A stretch of 64,000 nt of DNA, taken from assembly GCF_024529955.1 (NCBI RefSeq), contig NZ_AP024855.1, positions 124,001-188,000 on the forward strand, in the 5' to 3' direction. Of the stretch, positions 8,793-16,684 are shown piece by piece; the first letter of the stretch is position 1; each line of letters begins with the position of its first letter. This DNA comes from Photobacterium toruni. GTDB lineage: Bacteria; Pseudomonadota; Gammaproteobacteria; Enterobacterales; Vibrionaceae. The position numbers were made by a program, and so were the translations under genes. The notes beneath the pieces were generated by a model. That model was not told where the DNA came from. It did no database searches and worked only from the letters and a program-made list of their open reading frames with translations.

Positions 8793-9434
8793 ATGATGTT
8801 AGTAATGGTGTTAAAAAACAAAGCAGTGCAACTATGGGCGCGTCGATTACATATTTATATTTCAATGGCACTGCTGCTGGTGGTGCTATTTTTTGCCATT
8901 ACTGGGATCACTTTAAATCGGCCTTATCTTTTTGTTAGCCAAGCGCCTAATGTGGTTGAGCAGCAATTGATTATACCGACAGATTTATTGCGCTCTGATA
9001 AAGGGCCATTTGCTCCAGATCGTGCAGCCTTGATCGCTTATCTTGCTAAGCATGGTGATGTCAGTGGTACACCTTCTGCGATTGATATATTTACTGATGT
9101 TGATGGCGCTGAATTATTAGAAGGCGAAATTTCACTCGATTATAAAGGCCCTGGTTATAACGCCACGGTGTTTATTGATATGACAACAGCGCAAGCCACA
9201 ATTGAAAGTACCCATTACGGCACAATTGCAGTGCTGAATGACCTCCATAAAGGACGTAATAGTGGTGAAATTTGGCGTTGGTTTATTGATATTACAGCTT
9301 TATTGATGGTGATGTTTGTATTAACCGGCGTGTGTTTATTAATACCTAAAAAGAAAACCTTCAATACTTCTTTGAAGTGGATGGGGCTCGGTTCTGTGAT
9401 TAGTTTATTGATTTATATCTTTGCTGTGCCATAG
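8793..9434 (+). CDS. PepSY-associated membrane protein, FpvG-like
   Basis: A 213-residue inner-membrane protein. A first helix with a conserved His (ARRLHIYISMALLLVVLFF, about 14-36) is followed by a periplasmic PepSY-like segment (about 40-150), then LNDLHKGRNSG with a second conserved His and two C-terminal helices. These His-bearing helices are typical of PepSY-TM proteins related to FpvG, the inner-membrane reductase-type component for release of iron from ferri-pyoverdine. It is first in the Fur-box-headed cluster. No convincing ribosome binding site distinguishes ATG codons at 8793, 8796 and 8805, so the exact start is uncertain. Confidence 0.82.
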   Translation: MMLVMVLKNKAVQLWARRLHIYISMALLLVVLFFAITGITLNRPYLFVSQAPNVVEQQLIIPTDLLRSDKGPFAPDRAALIAYLAKHGDVSGTPSAIDIFTDVDGAELLEGEISLDYKGPGYNATVFIDMTTAQATIESTHYGTIAVLNDLHKGRNSGEIWRWFIDITALLMVMFVLTGVCLLIPKKKTFNTSLKWMGLGSVISLLIYIFAVP

Positions 9435-9475
9435 CAGTATTTGATTGTCGCTTTTATCTAAGGTTAGTTATCACC

Positions 9476-9994
9476 ATGTTTAACGTCATAAAAAAACCAT
9501 TATTAGCCGCGTTATTGTTAACACCATTGGCGAGTGCGATTGCCAAACCTGTGCCTGAAAATGCTCAGCTTGAGGTGAATTTTACACTACCTGCGATTGA
9601 AACCACCATGTATGCACGTCCATATGTTGCTGTATGGGTTGAAGATGCCAACCGTAAACCTGTACGCACTGTGCAGTTGTGGGTTGGTAAAGATGAGTGG
9701 TTAAAAGATTTACGTAGCTGGTGGCGCAAAGTCGGTCGTTACGATCGTGAGTTAGTTGATGCGGTTACATCGGCAACACGTCCTGCGGGCGAATATAAGT
9801 TCGTTTGGGATGGCTTAAATGATAAAGGGCAGCCTGTTGAACAGGGCAATTACACCTTTTATGTAGAAGTTGTACGTGAACACGGTGGCCGAAACTACTT
9901 ACGTCAAAAAATCGAGCTAGGCGAAAACGCGTTTAGCCATGTTATTGCACCAACGGAAGAAACCGGTGCTATTCAGCTTAATTACAAACTTTGA
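9476..9994 (+). CDS. DUF2271 periplasmic protein
   Basis: A 172-residue exported protein with a signal peptide (1-23, ending ASAIA). The mature domain contains YVAVWVEDANRKPVRTVQLW, a Trp-rich WLKDLRSWWRKVGR and the FVWDGLNDKGQPVEQGNY turn, as in DUF2271. This fold resembles flagellar-hook-type or FlgD-like immunoglobulin modules. In iron-regulated clusters it is usually found beside PepSY and DUF4198 proteins. AAGGTTAG precedes the start. Its stop overlaps the region of the next start, so it is very likely cotranscribed. Confidence 0.85.
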   Translation: MFNVIKKPLLAALLLTPLASAIAKPVPENAQLEVNFTLPAIETTMYARPYVAVWVEDANRKPVRTVQLWVGKDEWLKDLRSWWRKVGRYDRELVDAVTSATRPAGEYKFVWDGLNDKGQPVEQGNYTFYVEVVREHGGRNYLRQKIELGENAFSHVIAPTEETGAIQLNYKL

Positions 9995-10008
9995 GTGATA
10001 GTAACATT

Positions 10009-10842
10009 ATGAAAAATAATAAAATGAAAGCGTTTTCTCTGGCATGTGCTGTTATTGCAGGCTTGGCTGTTTCAGCATCGGCAAATGCGCATCCGCGATG
10101 GGTATTACCGTCACATTTTACGGTATCAAAGGAAGGTGGCGATTGGTTATCTTTTGATGTTACAGCGTCACACGGTACCTTTGTTTATGATAAGCCAGCG
10201 AGCACGGAAACTGCAGAAGTTGTGATGCCTGATGGTCGTACAGAGCGTCCTAACTTTACTATTCGTGGTAAGCGTCGTGCTATTTTTGACTTCTACTTTG
10301 AAGAGCAAGGTACGCATAAAGTTCAAGTAAATCAAACGCCTGTCTATTATACGCAATATAAAGCAGGTCGTCGTGATACGGTTAAATGGATTGCGGCCAA
10401 TAAAGTTGAACGTGATAGTGTGTTACCTAAAAAATCTCGTGATGTTATTACGCAAGTGGGTTACACCCGTGCAGAAACGTATGTCACCGTTGGTAAGCCA
10501 AGTACTAAAGCAATGGAAATTACCGGTAAGTATTTAGAATTACTGCCAATCACTCATCCTGCTGACATTATTGAAGGTGAGCCTGTTACTTTTCAATTCT
10601 ACTTTAATGGTAAGCCACAAGCGGGTGTTGTAGCTGAAGTGACCCGTGAAGGAACACTATATCGTAATCACCAAGAACAAATTGATGTTGTGAGTGATAA
10701 AGATGGCATGGTGAGCTTTACACCAGCAACGGCGGGCCGCTATATCATGAAAGCAAATTACCGTGGTGAAATCGCCAATAACCCAATGGTTGATACTGCT
10801 AACGTTAATGTGCATATCACTTTTGAAGCATCACTACAGTAA
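10009..10842 (+). CDS. DUF4198 periplasmic protein with predicted N-terminal histidine
   Basis: A 277-residue secreted protein of the DUF4198 family, related to NikK-type periplasmic metal-binding components. The signal peptide appears to be cut after ASANA, leaving HPRWVLPSHF as the mature N-terminus, so a histidine would be residue 1. In related families an N-terminal His helps bind Ni or Cu. An Ig-like C-terminal part (about 180-277) contains ITHPADIIEGEPVTFQFYF. Start codons at 9991 (TTG) and 10024 (ATG) are also in frame; I chose the ATG at 10009 as the first ATG after the upstream stop. Confidence 0.8.
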   Translation: MKNNKMKAFSLACAVIAGLAVSASANAHPRWVLPSHFTVSKEGGDWLSFDVTASHGTFVYDKPASTETAEVVMPDGRTERPNFTIRGKRRAIFDFYFEEQGTHKVQVNQTPVYYTQYKAGRRDTVKWIAANKVERDSVLPKKSRDVITQVGYTRAETYVTVGKPSTKAMEITGKYLELLPITHPADIIEGEPVTFQFYFNGKPQAGVVAEVTREGTLYRNHQEQIDVVSDKDGMVSFTPATAGRYIMKANYRGEIANNPMVDTANVNVHITFEASLQ

Positions 10843-10855
10843 GACTATCTAGCGC

Positions 10856-10878
10856 GCTGCTTTCTGACAGAAGGCAGC
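10856..10878 (+). terminator. Intercistronic hairpin without T tract
   Basis: A 10-bp stem (GCTGCTTTCT/AGAAGGCAGC, one G-T pair) with a 3-base loop follows the DUF4198 gene. It has no T run, so it may be an mRNA stability or attenuation element rather than a full terminator. Confidence 0.4.
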
Positions 10879-10942
10879 CGTATTATTCCTTTATATGTCA
10901 CTTATTACAGTTATCAATAATATGGGCAGATTCGAGATTGTT

Positions 10943-11266
10943 ATGAAAAAGCAGACATCAGTTATTCAGTTATCGTTATTAACATTAGGCTTATTTTCAA
11001 CTGCAGCTCAAGCGCATTTCCCATTAATGAGCTGTTGGTTTGAGAGTGATAAAGTAGCTTGTGAGACTGGCTATAGCGATGGCAGCAAAGCCGTTGATTA
11101 CAGCGTTAATATGTATGATTACGACGATAATCTTATTGCTAAAGTAAATACCGATAAGCGCTCGATTGCTGAGTTTGTTAAACCTGATACTGATTTTTAT
11201 TTAGTATTTGACTCTGGACATGAAAGCCCTGTTGAAGTCGACGTTGTTGAGATTAGCGAAAAATGA
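10943..11266 (+). CDS. Small secreted protein with predicted N-terminal histidine
   Basis: A 107-residue protein with signal peptide (1-22) ending STAAQA, so the mature chain would start HFPLMSCWFESDKVAC. It has a pair of cysteines (in MSCW and VACET) and a beta-rich body. The family is not recognised with certainty. It resembles short DUF4198/NikK-like or FpvJ-like periplasmic proteins. I chose the ATG at 10943 because it starts the signal peptide; an in-frame ATG at 10895 would add 16 non-signal residues. Its stop overlaps the next start (ATGA). Confidence 0.75.
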   Translation: MKKQTSVIQLSLLTLGLFSTAAQAHFPLMSCWFESDKVACETGYSDGSKAVDYSVNMYDYDDNLIAKVNTDKRSIAEFVKPDTDFYLVFDSGHESPVEVDVVEISEK

Positions 11267-11847
11267 TCCGTCAATCTGTAGCATCAGACAATGGTGGCAA
11301 AGAAGGCAAATGGGTTGGCGGTATTATCGTTGCTATTTTATTGGTCGCGGCAGGGCTATTGCCTTTTCATCAAGATAAAATCCAATCACAACCATTAGAT
11401 GCTCACCAAATAGCAGTCACTGAGTTAAGCCCTGATGAATTAGCGATGGTCGCTGAGTTACGCCTCGCTCATGAAGAAATTCGCAATATAAATCAAGATA
11501 GTCGTGAGTTTGATAATCAAAATAGATGGCCAAATATGGCGGAATTATCTGAATTATGGCTCGCACCTTTCATCGAAGATAAAAGCTGGGAGCGAAAAGG
11601 TCGTCATCAGTGGCAACATCTGACAGGGGCTATTTATCAAGGCATTCGTGTTGAAAAGCAAGGTGCATCGTCTGTCATTCTCAACAGTAATAGCCCTGAA
11701 CCTGATATTTGGTTGGCACTTTCTCGAAACACGACACCATTAGTTATCAATAAAGACGCAGATTTTACAGCTCAGCAACTTATCGATAATGGTTGGACAC
11801 AAATTGTATTTCATAGCGACAGTAATGAGCAGTCTCAAGCGCATTGA
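11263..11847 (+). CDS. Membrane-anchored periplasmic protein (DUF6162-like)
   Basis: A 194-residue protein with one N-terminal membrane helix (about 17-35, GGIIVAILLVAAGLLPF) and a periplasmic domain containing FDNQNRWPNMAELSELWLAPF and WQHLTGAIYQGI. It looks like the DUF6162 family, encoded next to metal ABC transporters and corresponding in position to one of the small FpvH/FpvK-type proteins. This assignment is from memory and position. Coupled to the upstream gene by ATGA. Confidence 0.72.
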   Translation: MIRQSVASDNGGKEGKWVGGIIVAILLVAAGLLPFHQDKIQSQPLDAHQIAVTELSPDELAMVAELRLAHEEIRNINQDSREFDNQNRWPNMAELSELWLAPFIEDKSWERKGRHQWQHLTGAIYQGIRVEKQGASSVILNSNSPEPDIWLALSRNTTPLVINKDADFTAQQLIDNGWTQIVFHSDSNEQSQAH

Positions 11848-11903
11848 GGTGTTGGTATATCGCTGGCGGTTATTCTTTTCTCTAACGTTGAAGTAAATAT
11901 ATT

Positions 11904-12812
11904 ATGAAAAAAGTCATTCAAACGGCGCTAACCGCTGCGGCTTTATTGGTTAGTTTTAGTTGCGCTGCTGCTGAAAAACTAACTATTGGTATCACACTGC
12001 AACCTTATTATAGCTATGTAAAAGCAGTAGTGGGCGATAAGGCTGATATTTTACCGTTAGTTGATGCCGGTTTTAATCCTCATAACTATCAACCACAACC
12101 AAATGACTTACGCCGTCTAAAACAAATGGACGTTATTGTTGTTAATGGTATTGGTCATGATGATTTTGCGCTTAAAGTGATTGATGCTGCTAACCGTGAT
12201 GATTTAGTGGTGCTTAAAGCGAATAATGATGTGCCGTTACTTCCTGCTATGGGGCAGTCTGTTGGTAACGGCGCTGTTAATCCACATACCTTTGTTGGTT
12301 TATCAACCACAATTCAAAAGGTATATACCATTGCCAATAAATTAGCTGAACTTGATCCCGACAATGCACGTCAATACCGTAAAAATGCTCGTGATTATGC
12401 GAAAAAATTTCGATTAATGAAGCGTAAATCAATGTTAGCGCTGGGGGACTTAAATACCGCGGGAATGAAAGTTGCCACAACCCATAATGCTTACGGCTAC
12501 ATATTACAAGAATTTGGTGTTGATGTTGCAGCGGTGATTGAACCTGCTCATGGTGTTGAACCAAGTGCGAGCCAGTTACAGGGCACGATTGAGAAAATCA
12601 AGCAATCAGGTATTGATGTGCTGTTTTATGAATTAAATATGCCTAACCGTTATGTTGATACCATAGAAAAAGCGACTGGAGTGAAGTTATACCGTTTCTC
12701 ACACATGACGCATGGTCAATATGACGCTAAAAAAGTCGAAATCGAAATGCAGCAAAATTTAGACACATTAGTAGAAGCAATGCAATTTGCTGCTAAAAAG
12801 GATCAAGCATGA
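11904..12812 (+). CDS. Metal ABC transporter substrate-binding protein (ZnuA/FpvC-like)
   Basis: A 302-residue cluster-9 (ZnuA-type) solute-binding protein with signal peptide (1-23). Metal ligands are visible as His in FNPHNYQPQP, His in VNPHTFVG, His in TTHNAYGY and an acidic residue in LFYELN. It lacks the His/Asp-rich loop found in zinc-specific ZnuA, which leaves manganese or iron possible. In the fpv locus the corresponding protein FpvC binds ferrous iron. Its stop overlaps the ATPase start. Confidence 0.88.
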   Translation: MKKVIQTALTAAALLVSFSCAAAEKLTIGITLQPYYSYVKAVVGDKADILPLVDAGFNPHNYQPQPNDLRRLKQMDVIVVNGIGHDDFALKVIDAANRDDLVVLKANNDVPLLPAMGQSVGNGAVNPHTFVGLSTTIQKVYTIANKLAELDPDNARQYRKNARDYAKKFRLMKRKSMLALGDLNTAGMKVATTHNAYGYILQEFGVDVAAVIEPAHGVEPSASQLQGTIEKIKQSGIDVLFYELNMPNRYVDTIEKATGVKLYRFSHMTHGQYDAKKVEIEMQQNLDTLVEAMQFAAKKDQA

Positions 12813-13564
12813 GTGTTGGCCCTCAAATTGAGATTGCAAACCTTGAATTGCAATACGGTGAAAACCAGATTTTATCTAGCATCAATCATACCTTTGAAGC
12901 AGGTCAATGCCATGTGGTTATGGGGCCTAATGGTGGTGGAAAAACATCGTTATTACGTTCAATTTTAGGTTTAACACCATTCAAAGGTCAGGTTGATATT
13001 TTATGGGATGATATCGCTAATAATGGTAAACCGGGTTCTGTCGGTTATGTGCCTCAAAAAGCGATGTTTGAACAAAGTTTACCGTTAACGGTGATGGATT
13101 TTATTTTATTGAATTTAACCCGTTCACCGCTATTTTGGCGTAAGCGTCAGCAAGATAAGTTATTTGCATTAAGCCAGCTTGAACGTGTTGGCATGGCGAA
13201 TCGTGCTGATCGTCGCATGGGGCAGTTATCGGGTGGTGAACAACAACGGGTTTTATTCGCCCAAGCATTATTAGATAACCCAGATCTATTAGTCCTTGAT
13301 GAGCCTACAACGGGTATGGATGAACAAGGTGTACGTTATCTAGAAGCACTAATTCATGAGTTTGTCGCCCAAGGTAAAACAGTGTTAGCAGTGCACCATG
13401 ATGTTACTGCTGTACGTCGTTTGAATGCACAGGTGCATGTTGTTAATCGTATTCTTGTCGATTCAGGTCATCATTCTGATGTGTTGATCCCCGAAAAAAT
13501 TGAACGATTATTTAATCACTATAGTCATGTGCCGATTGCGGCAAAGCAACATGAGATCGCGTAA
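12809..13564 (+). CDS. Metal ABC transporter ATP-binding protein (ZnuC/FpvD-like)
   Basis: A 251-residue ABC ATPase with Walker A GPNGGGKTS (about 40-48), Q-loop GYVPQKA, signature LSGGEQQRV, Walker B LLVLDEPTTGMD and an H-loop AVHHD. It energises uptake through the adjacent permease. Good ribosome binding site AAGGA before an ATG overlapping the upstream stop; its own stop overlaps the permease start. Confidence 0.93.
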   Translation: MSVGPQIEIANLELQYGENQILSSINHTFEAGQCHVVMGPNGGGKTSLLRSILGLTPFKGQVDILWDDIANNGKPGSVGYVPQKAMFEQSLPLTVMDFILLNLTRSPLFWRKRQQDKLFALSQLERVGMANRADRRMGQLSGGEQQRVLFAQALLDNPDLLVLDEPTTGMDEQGVRYLEALIHEFVAQGKTVLAVHHDVTAVRRLNAQVHVVNRILVDSGHHSDVLIPEKIERLFNHYSHVPIAAKQHEIA

Positions 13565-14439
13565 TGGAGTTATTACGTCATTGGGCACAACTAGGTGTTG
13601 ATGCGGGTTTTCTAAGTGACAGTTTTTCATACGCCTTTATGGTGAATGCTATTGTCGCTGCATTGTTATTAGGTCCATTATTAGGCGGGCTAGGGACATT
13701 AGTGATTGCCAAGCGATTGGCTTTTTTCTCTGAAGCTGTTGGTCACGCGGCATTAACAGGGATCGCATTAGGGGTGTTATTAGGTGAGCCGCCTGAAAAT
13801 CCTTTCATTGGTTTATTTAGTTTTTGCATGATTTTTGCCCTGTTACTGCATTTTGTTCGTAATCGAACCAATGTGCCTTACGATACGCTCGTTGGTGTGT
13901 TTCTTGCCTTGGCATTAGCAGTAGGCGCGGCATTATTAATGTATGTAGCCCGTAAAATTAATATTCACATGCTAGAAAATGTACTGTTTGGCTCGATTCT
14001 TACGGTTACTGATCAAGATCTATGGGTATTAGCAATAAGCTGTAGCTTGATTATTGTGCTGTTAATACCGACTTTTAACCGCATTTTATTAACTTGTATT
14101 AGTCCTGATATAGCGCGTGTTCGCGGTTATAAAACCAACTTTTATGACTATTTGTTTGTGATGATGATTACGCTGGTCACTATAGCCTCGGTTAAGATTG
14201 TCGGTGCTGTGTTAGTTGGTGCTTTATTGCTTATTCCTGGGGCTACAGCTCGCCTATTAACTAAAAATATGGGCAGTTTTGTATTGCTATCAGCGTTATT
14301 GGCTACCATCAGTTGTGTTGTTGGTACGGTATTACCAATGGAGCTTAAACTTCCTGTACCTTCGGGCGCTGCGATTATTATTGTTGCTGCTATTTTCTTT
14401 TTAACGGCCACTTGTTACCGCATTATTCGTAAAGGGTAG
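13564..14439 (+). CDS. Metal ABC transporter permease (ZnuB/FpvE-like)
   Basis: A 291-residue ABC-3 family permease with about eight membrane helices. Typical signatures include GPLLGGLGTLVIAKRLAFFSEAVGHAALTG near residue 40 (the ATPase coupling region) and KIVGAVLVGALLLIPGATARLL near 215-240. It forms the transmembrane path for a divalent metal with the ATPase at 12809. Start overlaps the ATPase stop (TAATG). Confidence 0.92.
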   Translation: MELLRHWAQLGVDAGFLSDSFSYAFMVNAIVAALLLGPLLGGLGTLVIAKRLAFFSEAVGHAALTGIALGVLLGEPPENPFIGLFSFCMIFALLLHFVRNRTNVPYDTLVGVFLALALAVGAALLMYVARKINIHMLENVLFGSILTVTDQDLWVLAISCSLIIVLLIPTFNRILLTCISPDIARVRGYKTNFYDYLFVMMITLVTIASVKIVGAVLVGALLLIPGATARLLTKNMGSFVLLSALLATISCVVGTVLPMELKLPVPSGAAIIIVAAIFFLTATCYRIIRKG

Positions 14440-14464
14440 TCGCTGTATTTTTTAAGGAATCCCC

Positions 14465-15382
14465 ATGAGATATATTCAGCAACAACCAATACGTTTTCTG
14501 AGAGAATCACTATGCGTTGTTGCAATGCTTACCGCAGGGTGGAGTTATACCTGCGCCGTTCATGCGCAAGATATTTTAACCGCAACCCCTGTAACTTATA
14601 TGCTAGCAACAGAGCTAACATATAATACAGGGCTAACGACGGAATATTTACCGCCTAAACGTTATGGTGTATCACGGTTACCGAATTGGTTTGCTTCAAA
14701 AGGTGACGTGGTAACAAAAGAGGCGAGCAAGAAAGCGCAAACTGTGATCACATTAGGGGCTATTTGGCCGCAAGATCCGCTCTATGCTCATGCTCGACAA
14801 GGTAATATTAACATCGTCGAGATTGATGCATCTCAAGCGATTTCTCCTCGCGCACAAGGTGTCGCGGCATTGCGTTTAGAAGATGGTTCAACCTCAATCT
14901 ATTCATGGTTAAATCCAACTAATCTTAGTCGTATGGCGGCAATTGTCAGCGATGATTTACAACGTTTATGGCCTGAAAAAGCGCAACAAATAGAAAAGAA
15001 TCAGCAGCAATTAATGGGGGATGTTCGCTCGTTAATTAATGATCAACAACAAATGCTAATTGAGGCTGGTATTGATTCGGTCATCTTACTTTCTAAGGAG
15101 CTTGAAGATTTTGCATCAGGTAACCAACTGTTTGTTGTCGATCGTTTAACGACACCAGCATTAGAGTGGACAGACAAAGATAAGCAAAAATTAAGCGCGT
15201 TATTGGCTGACGATGATAGCTTGTGGTTATTAACAACGAAGAAATTAACAGTATTTCAACAGGCATTATTGCCAAAAGATGTCAATGTGATGGTTATTGA
15301 CAGTATTGATCGTTGGGGGCGAGAGGGCATTAATCAAATGGAGCCGCTTAAGCGTTGGCAAATTAATGTGCAGCTGCCATGA
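14465..15382 (+). CDS. Second metal-binding SBP-like protein (FpvF-like)
   Basis: A 305-residue exported protein (signal peptide about 12-34, ending AVHAQD) distantly related to ZnuA-type solute-binding proteins, with a long Gln-rich connecting helix near 170-200. Classical metal-binding histidines are not conserved, unlike the SBP at 11904. Two binding proteins flanking one ABC pair is the layout of fpvC-DE-fpvF, where FpvF binds the siderophore or works with FpvC. AAGGAATCCCC precedes the start. It is last in the operon and is followed by a strong terminator. Confidence 0.75.
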   Translation: MRYIQQQPIRFLRESLCVVAMLTAGWSYTCAVHAQDILTATPVTYMLATELTYNTGLTTEYLPPKRYGVSRLPNWFASKGDVVTKEASKKAQTVITLGAIWPQDPLYAHARQGNINIVEIDASQAISPRAQGVAALRLEDGSTSIYSWLNPTNLSRMAAIVSDDLQRLWPEKAQQIEKNQQQLMGDVRSLINDQQQMLIEAGIDSVILLSKELEDFASGNQLFVVDRLTTPALEWTDKDKQKLSALLADDDSLWLLTTKKLTVFQQALLPKDVNVMVIDSIDRWGREGINQMEPLKRWQINVQLP

Positions 15383-15397
15383 TTTGTGATTTATATT

Positions 15398-15423
15398 GCC
15401 CAGTTAATGACTGGGCTTTTATT
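15398..15423 (+). terminator. Intrinsic terminator of the metal ABC operon
   Basis: GCCCAGT/ACTGGGC stem followed by TTTTATT. Confidence 0.85.
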
Positions 15424-15448
15424 GGGTTTATAGATAAATCAAACACAC

Positions 15449-16003
15449 TTAAAATTTAAATAATAGCGATAAAATACCTAAAAGAATAAGTAAACTACCT
15501 GAAATCAGATCATTATATTTTCCAACAATGTTGCCAATAACACTATGACCAATATGATTACCGACATATGTTAAGAACATACCCGTGGTAAAAGTAAGCA
15601 TAACAACCAGTGTAATGTCTAAGTGGGTAATACTACCTAAAATACCTACGCCAACATTATTAATCGACAATAATAAACCTAACATGACCGCCCCTTTAAA
15701 ATTAAGTACGGTGCGTTGTTTTTGTTGCTGTTGTTGTTTTTTTAGAAGATCGCAGCCAATGAACCAAGCGCCCATTAAAATAAAAATCACTGAGCCTAAT
15801 TCATTTGATACATAATTAGGAATCAGTTGAGTTATTAACTTACCACCTAGCATTGAAATAAAGGTAATTAACGCTGTTATAAAAGCAATTATTGCATTAG
15901 CGGTAAAAGGAATTCTTTCATTTTTCACACCATAACTAAGGCCAATAACAAAATTATCGAGGTTTGATGAAAGAGAAAATATTAAAGCGAGTAAGAAAGA
16001 CAC
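15449..16003 (-). CDS. YtaF/MntP-like integral membrane protein
   Basis: A 184-residue protein with six predicted membrane helices and two half-repeats carrying SNLDNFVIGLSYG (near residue 13) and SINNVGVGILG (near 113), the pseudosymmetric Asn/Asp motifs of the MntP/YtaF superfamily. MntP members export manganese; YtaF-like members are uncharacterised. The sequence looks closer to YtaF. The start is GTG. A Gln/Lys-rich cytoplasmic loop (KKQQQQQKQR) separates the halves. Confidence 0.75.
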   Translation of the reverse strand: MSFLLALIFSLSSNLDNFVIGLSYGVKNERIPFTANAIIAFITALITFISMLGGKLITQLIPNYVSNELGSVIFILMGAWFIGCDLLKKQQQQQKQRTVLNFKGAVMLGLLLSINNVGVGILGSITHLDITLVVMLTFTTGMFLTYVGNHIGHSVIGNIVGKYNDLISGSLLILLGILSLLFKF

Positions 16004-16159
16004 GATATACCATCTTTTAAAAATGTTTTTATAAACTGAAATGAAGCTTAACGCGATATATTTGTATGAATAGTAATTTTTCAGATATGAGCGATGTTCT
16101 ACATGTTACGATTTTTATTCTTAAATACCGTAACATGTTTATGATTATTGGCGTTTAAT

Positions 16160-16675
16160 TTAAATAAAACCAAGAATACGTGCTTTTAGAAAAGCGGCTA
16201 ATGTTTTGTTATCTTGAATTTGGTTAGCGGCAATTTTTTGTTCTACTTCAGCAACAGATAGAGTAACTACATTAATGATTTCGTCATCATCAAGTTCACC
16301 CTGAGTTGCTGATAGCTCTTTAGCCACATAGAGGTATTGTATTTCATCACAAAAGCTAGGTACAGGCAGTAACTGACCTATAGGCTGCCATTGACTTGCG
16401 GCTAAGTTTGTCTCTTCTGCTAATTCTCGTTGCGCACAAATGAAAATATCTTCTTCGGTTTCAATGGTACCTGCAGGGAACTCAAATAACCATTGGCTTA
16501 CCGCGGGACGATATTGATGAACAAGTACCAGATCACCGTTATGATCAATAGGAACAATAACCACCGCGCCTGGATGTTTTATACTGGTATAAGGTATTTC
16601 TCGACCATCGGGAAGCAAGTGTGGTTGCTCTTCAATACTAAAACATTTCCATTGATAGTGTTTTATTATGCTCAT
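16160..16675 (-). CDS. NUDIX hydrolase, ADP-sugar pyrophosphatase-like
   Basis: A 171-residue Nudix enzyme. The box is complete: GTIETEEDIFICAQRELAEET follows the G-x5-E-x7-RE-x2-EE pattern, giving the Mg-binding Glu residues. The upstream LVHQYRPAVSQWLFEFPAG segment is typical of ADP-ribose pyrophosphatases (NudF group). It probably hydrolyses ADP-ribose or a related nucleoside diphosphate sugar. It is encoded just downstream of the GGDEF-like gene on the same strand (9-base gap), so cotranscription is likely. Confidence 0.9.
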   Translation of the reverse strand: MSIIKHYQWKCFSIEEQPHLLPDGREIPYTSIKHPGAVVIVPIDHNGDLVLVHQYRPAVSQWLFEFPAGTIETEEDIFICAQRELAEETNLAASQWQPIGQLLPVPSFCDEIQYLYVAKELSATQGELDDDEIINVVTLSVAEVEQKIAANQIQDNKTLAAFLKARILGFI

Positions 16676-16684
16676 TATTATTCT

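Noticed and set aside
11904..15382. Calling the ABC genes znuACB
   Set aside because: The main binding protein lacks the His-rich loop typical of zinc-specific ZnuA, there is a second binding protein, and the cluster has a Fur-like box and PepSY partner, so iron is at least as likely.
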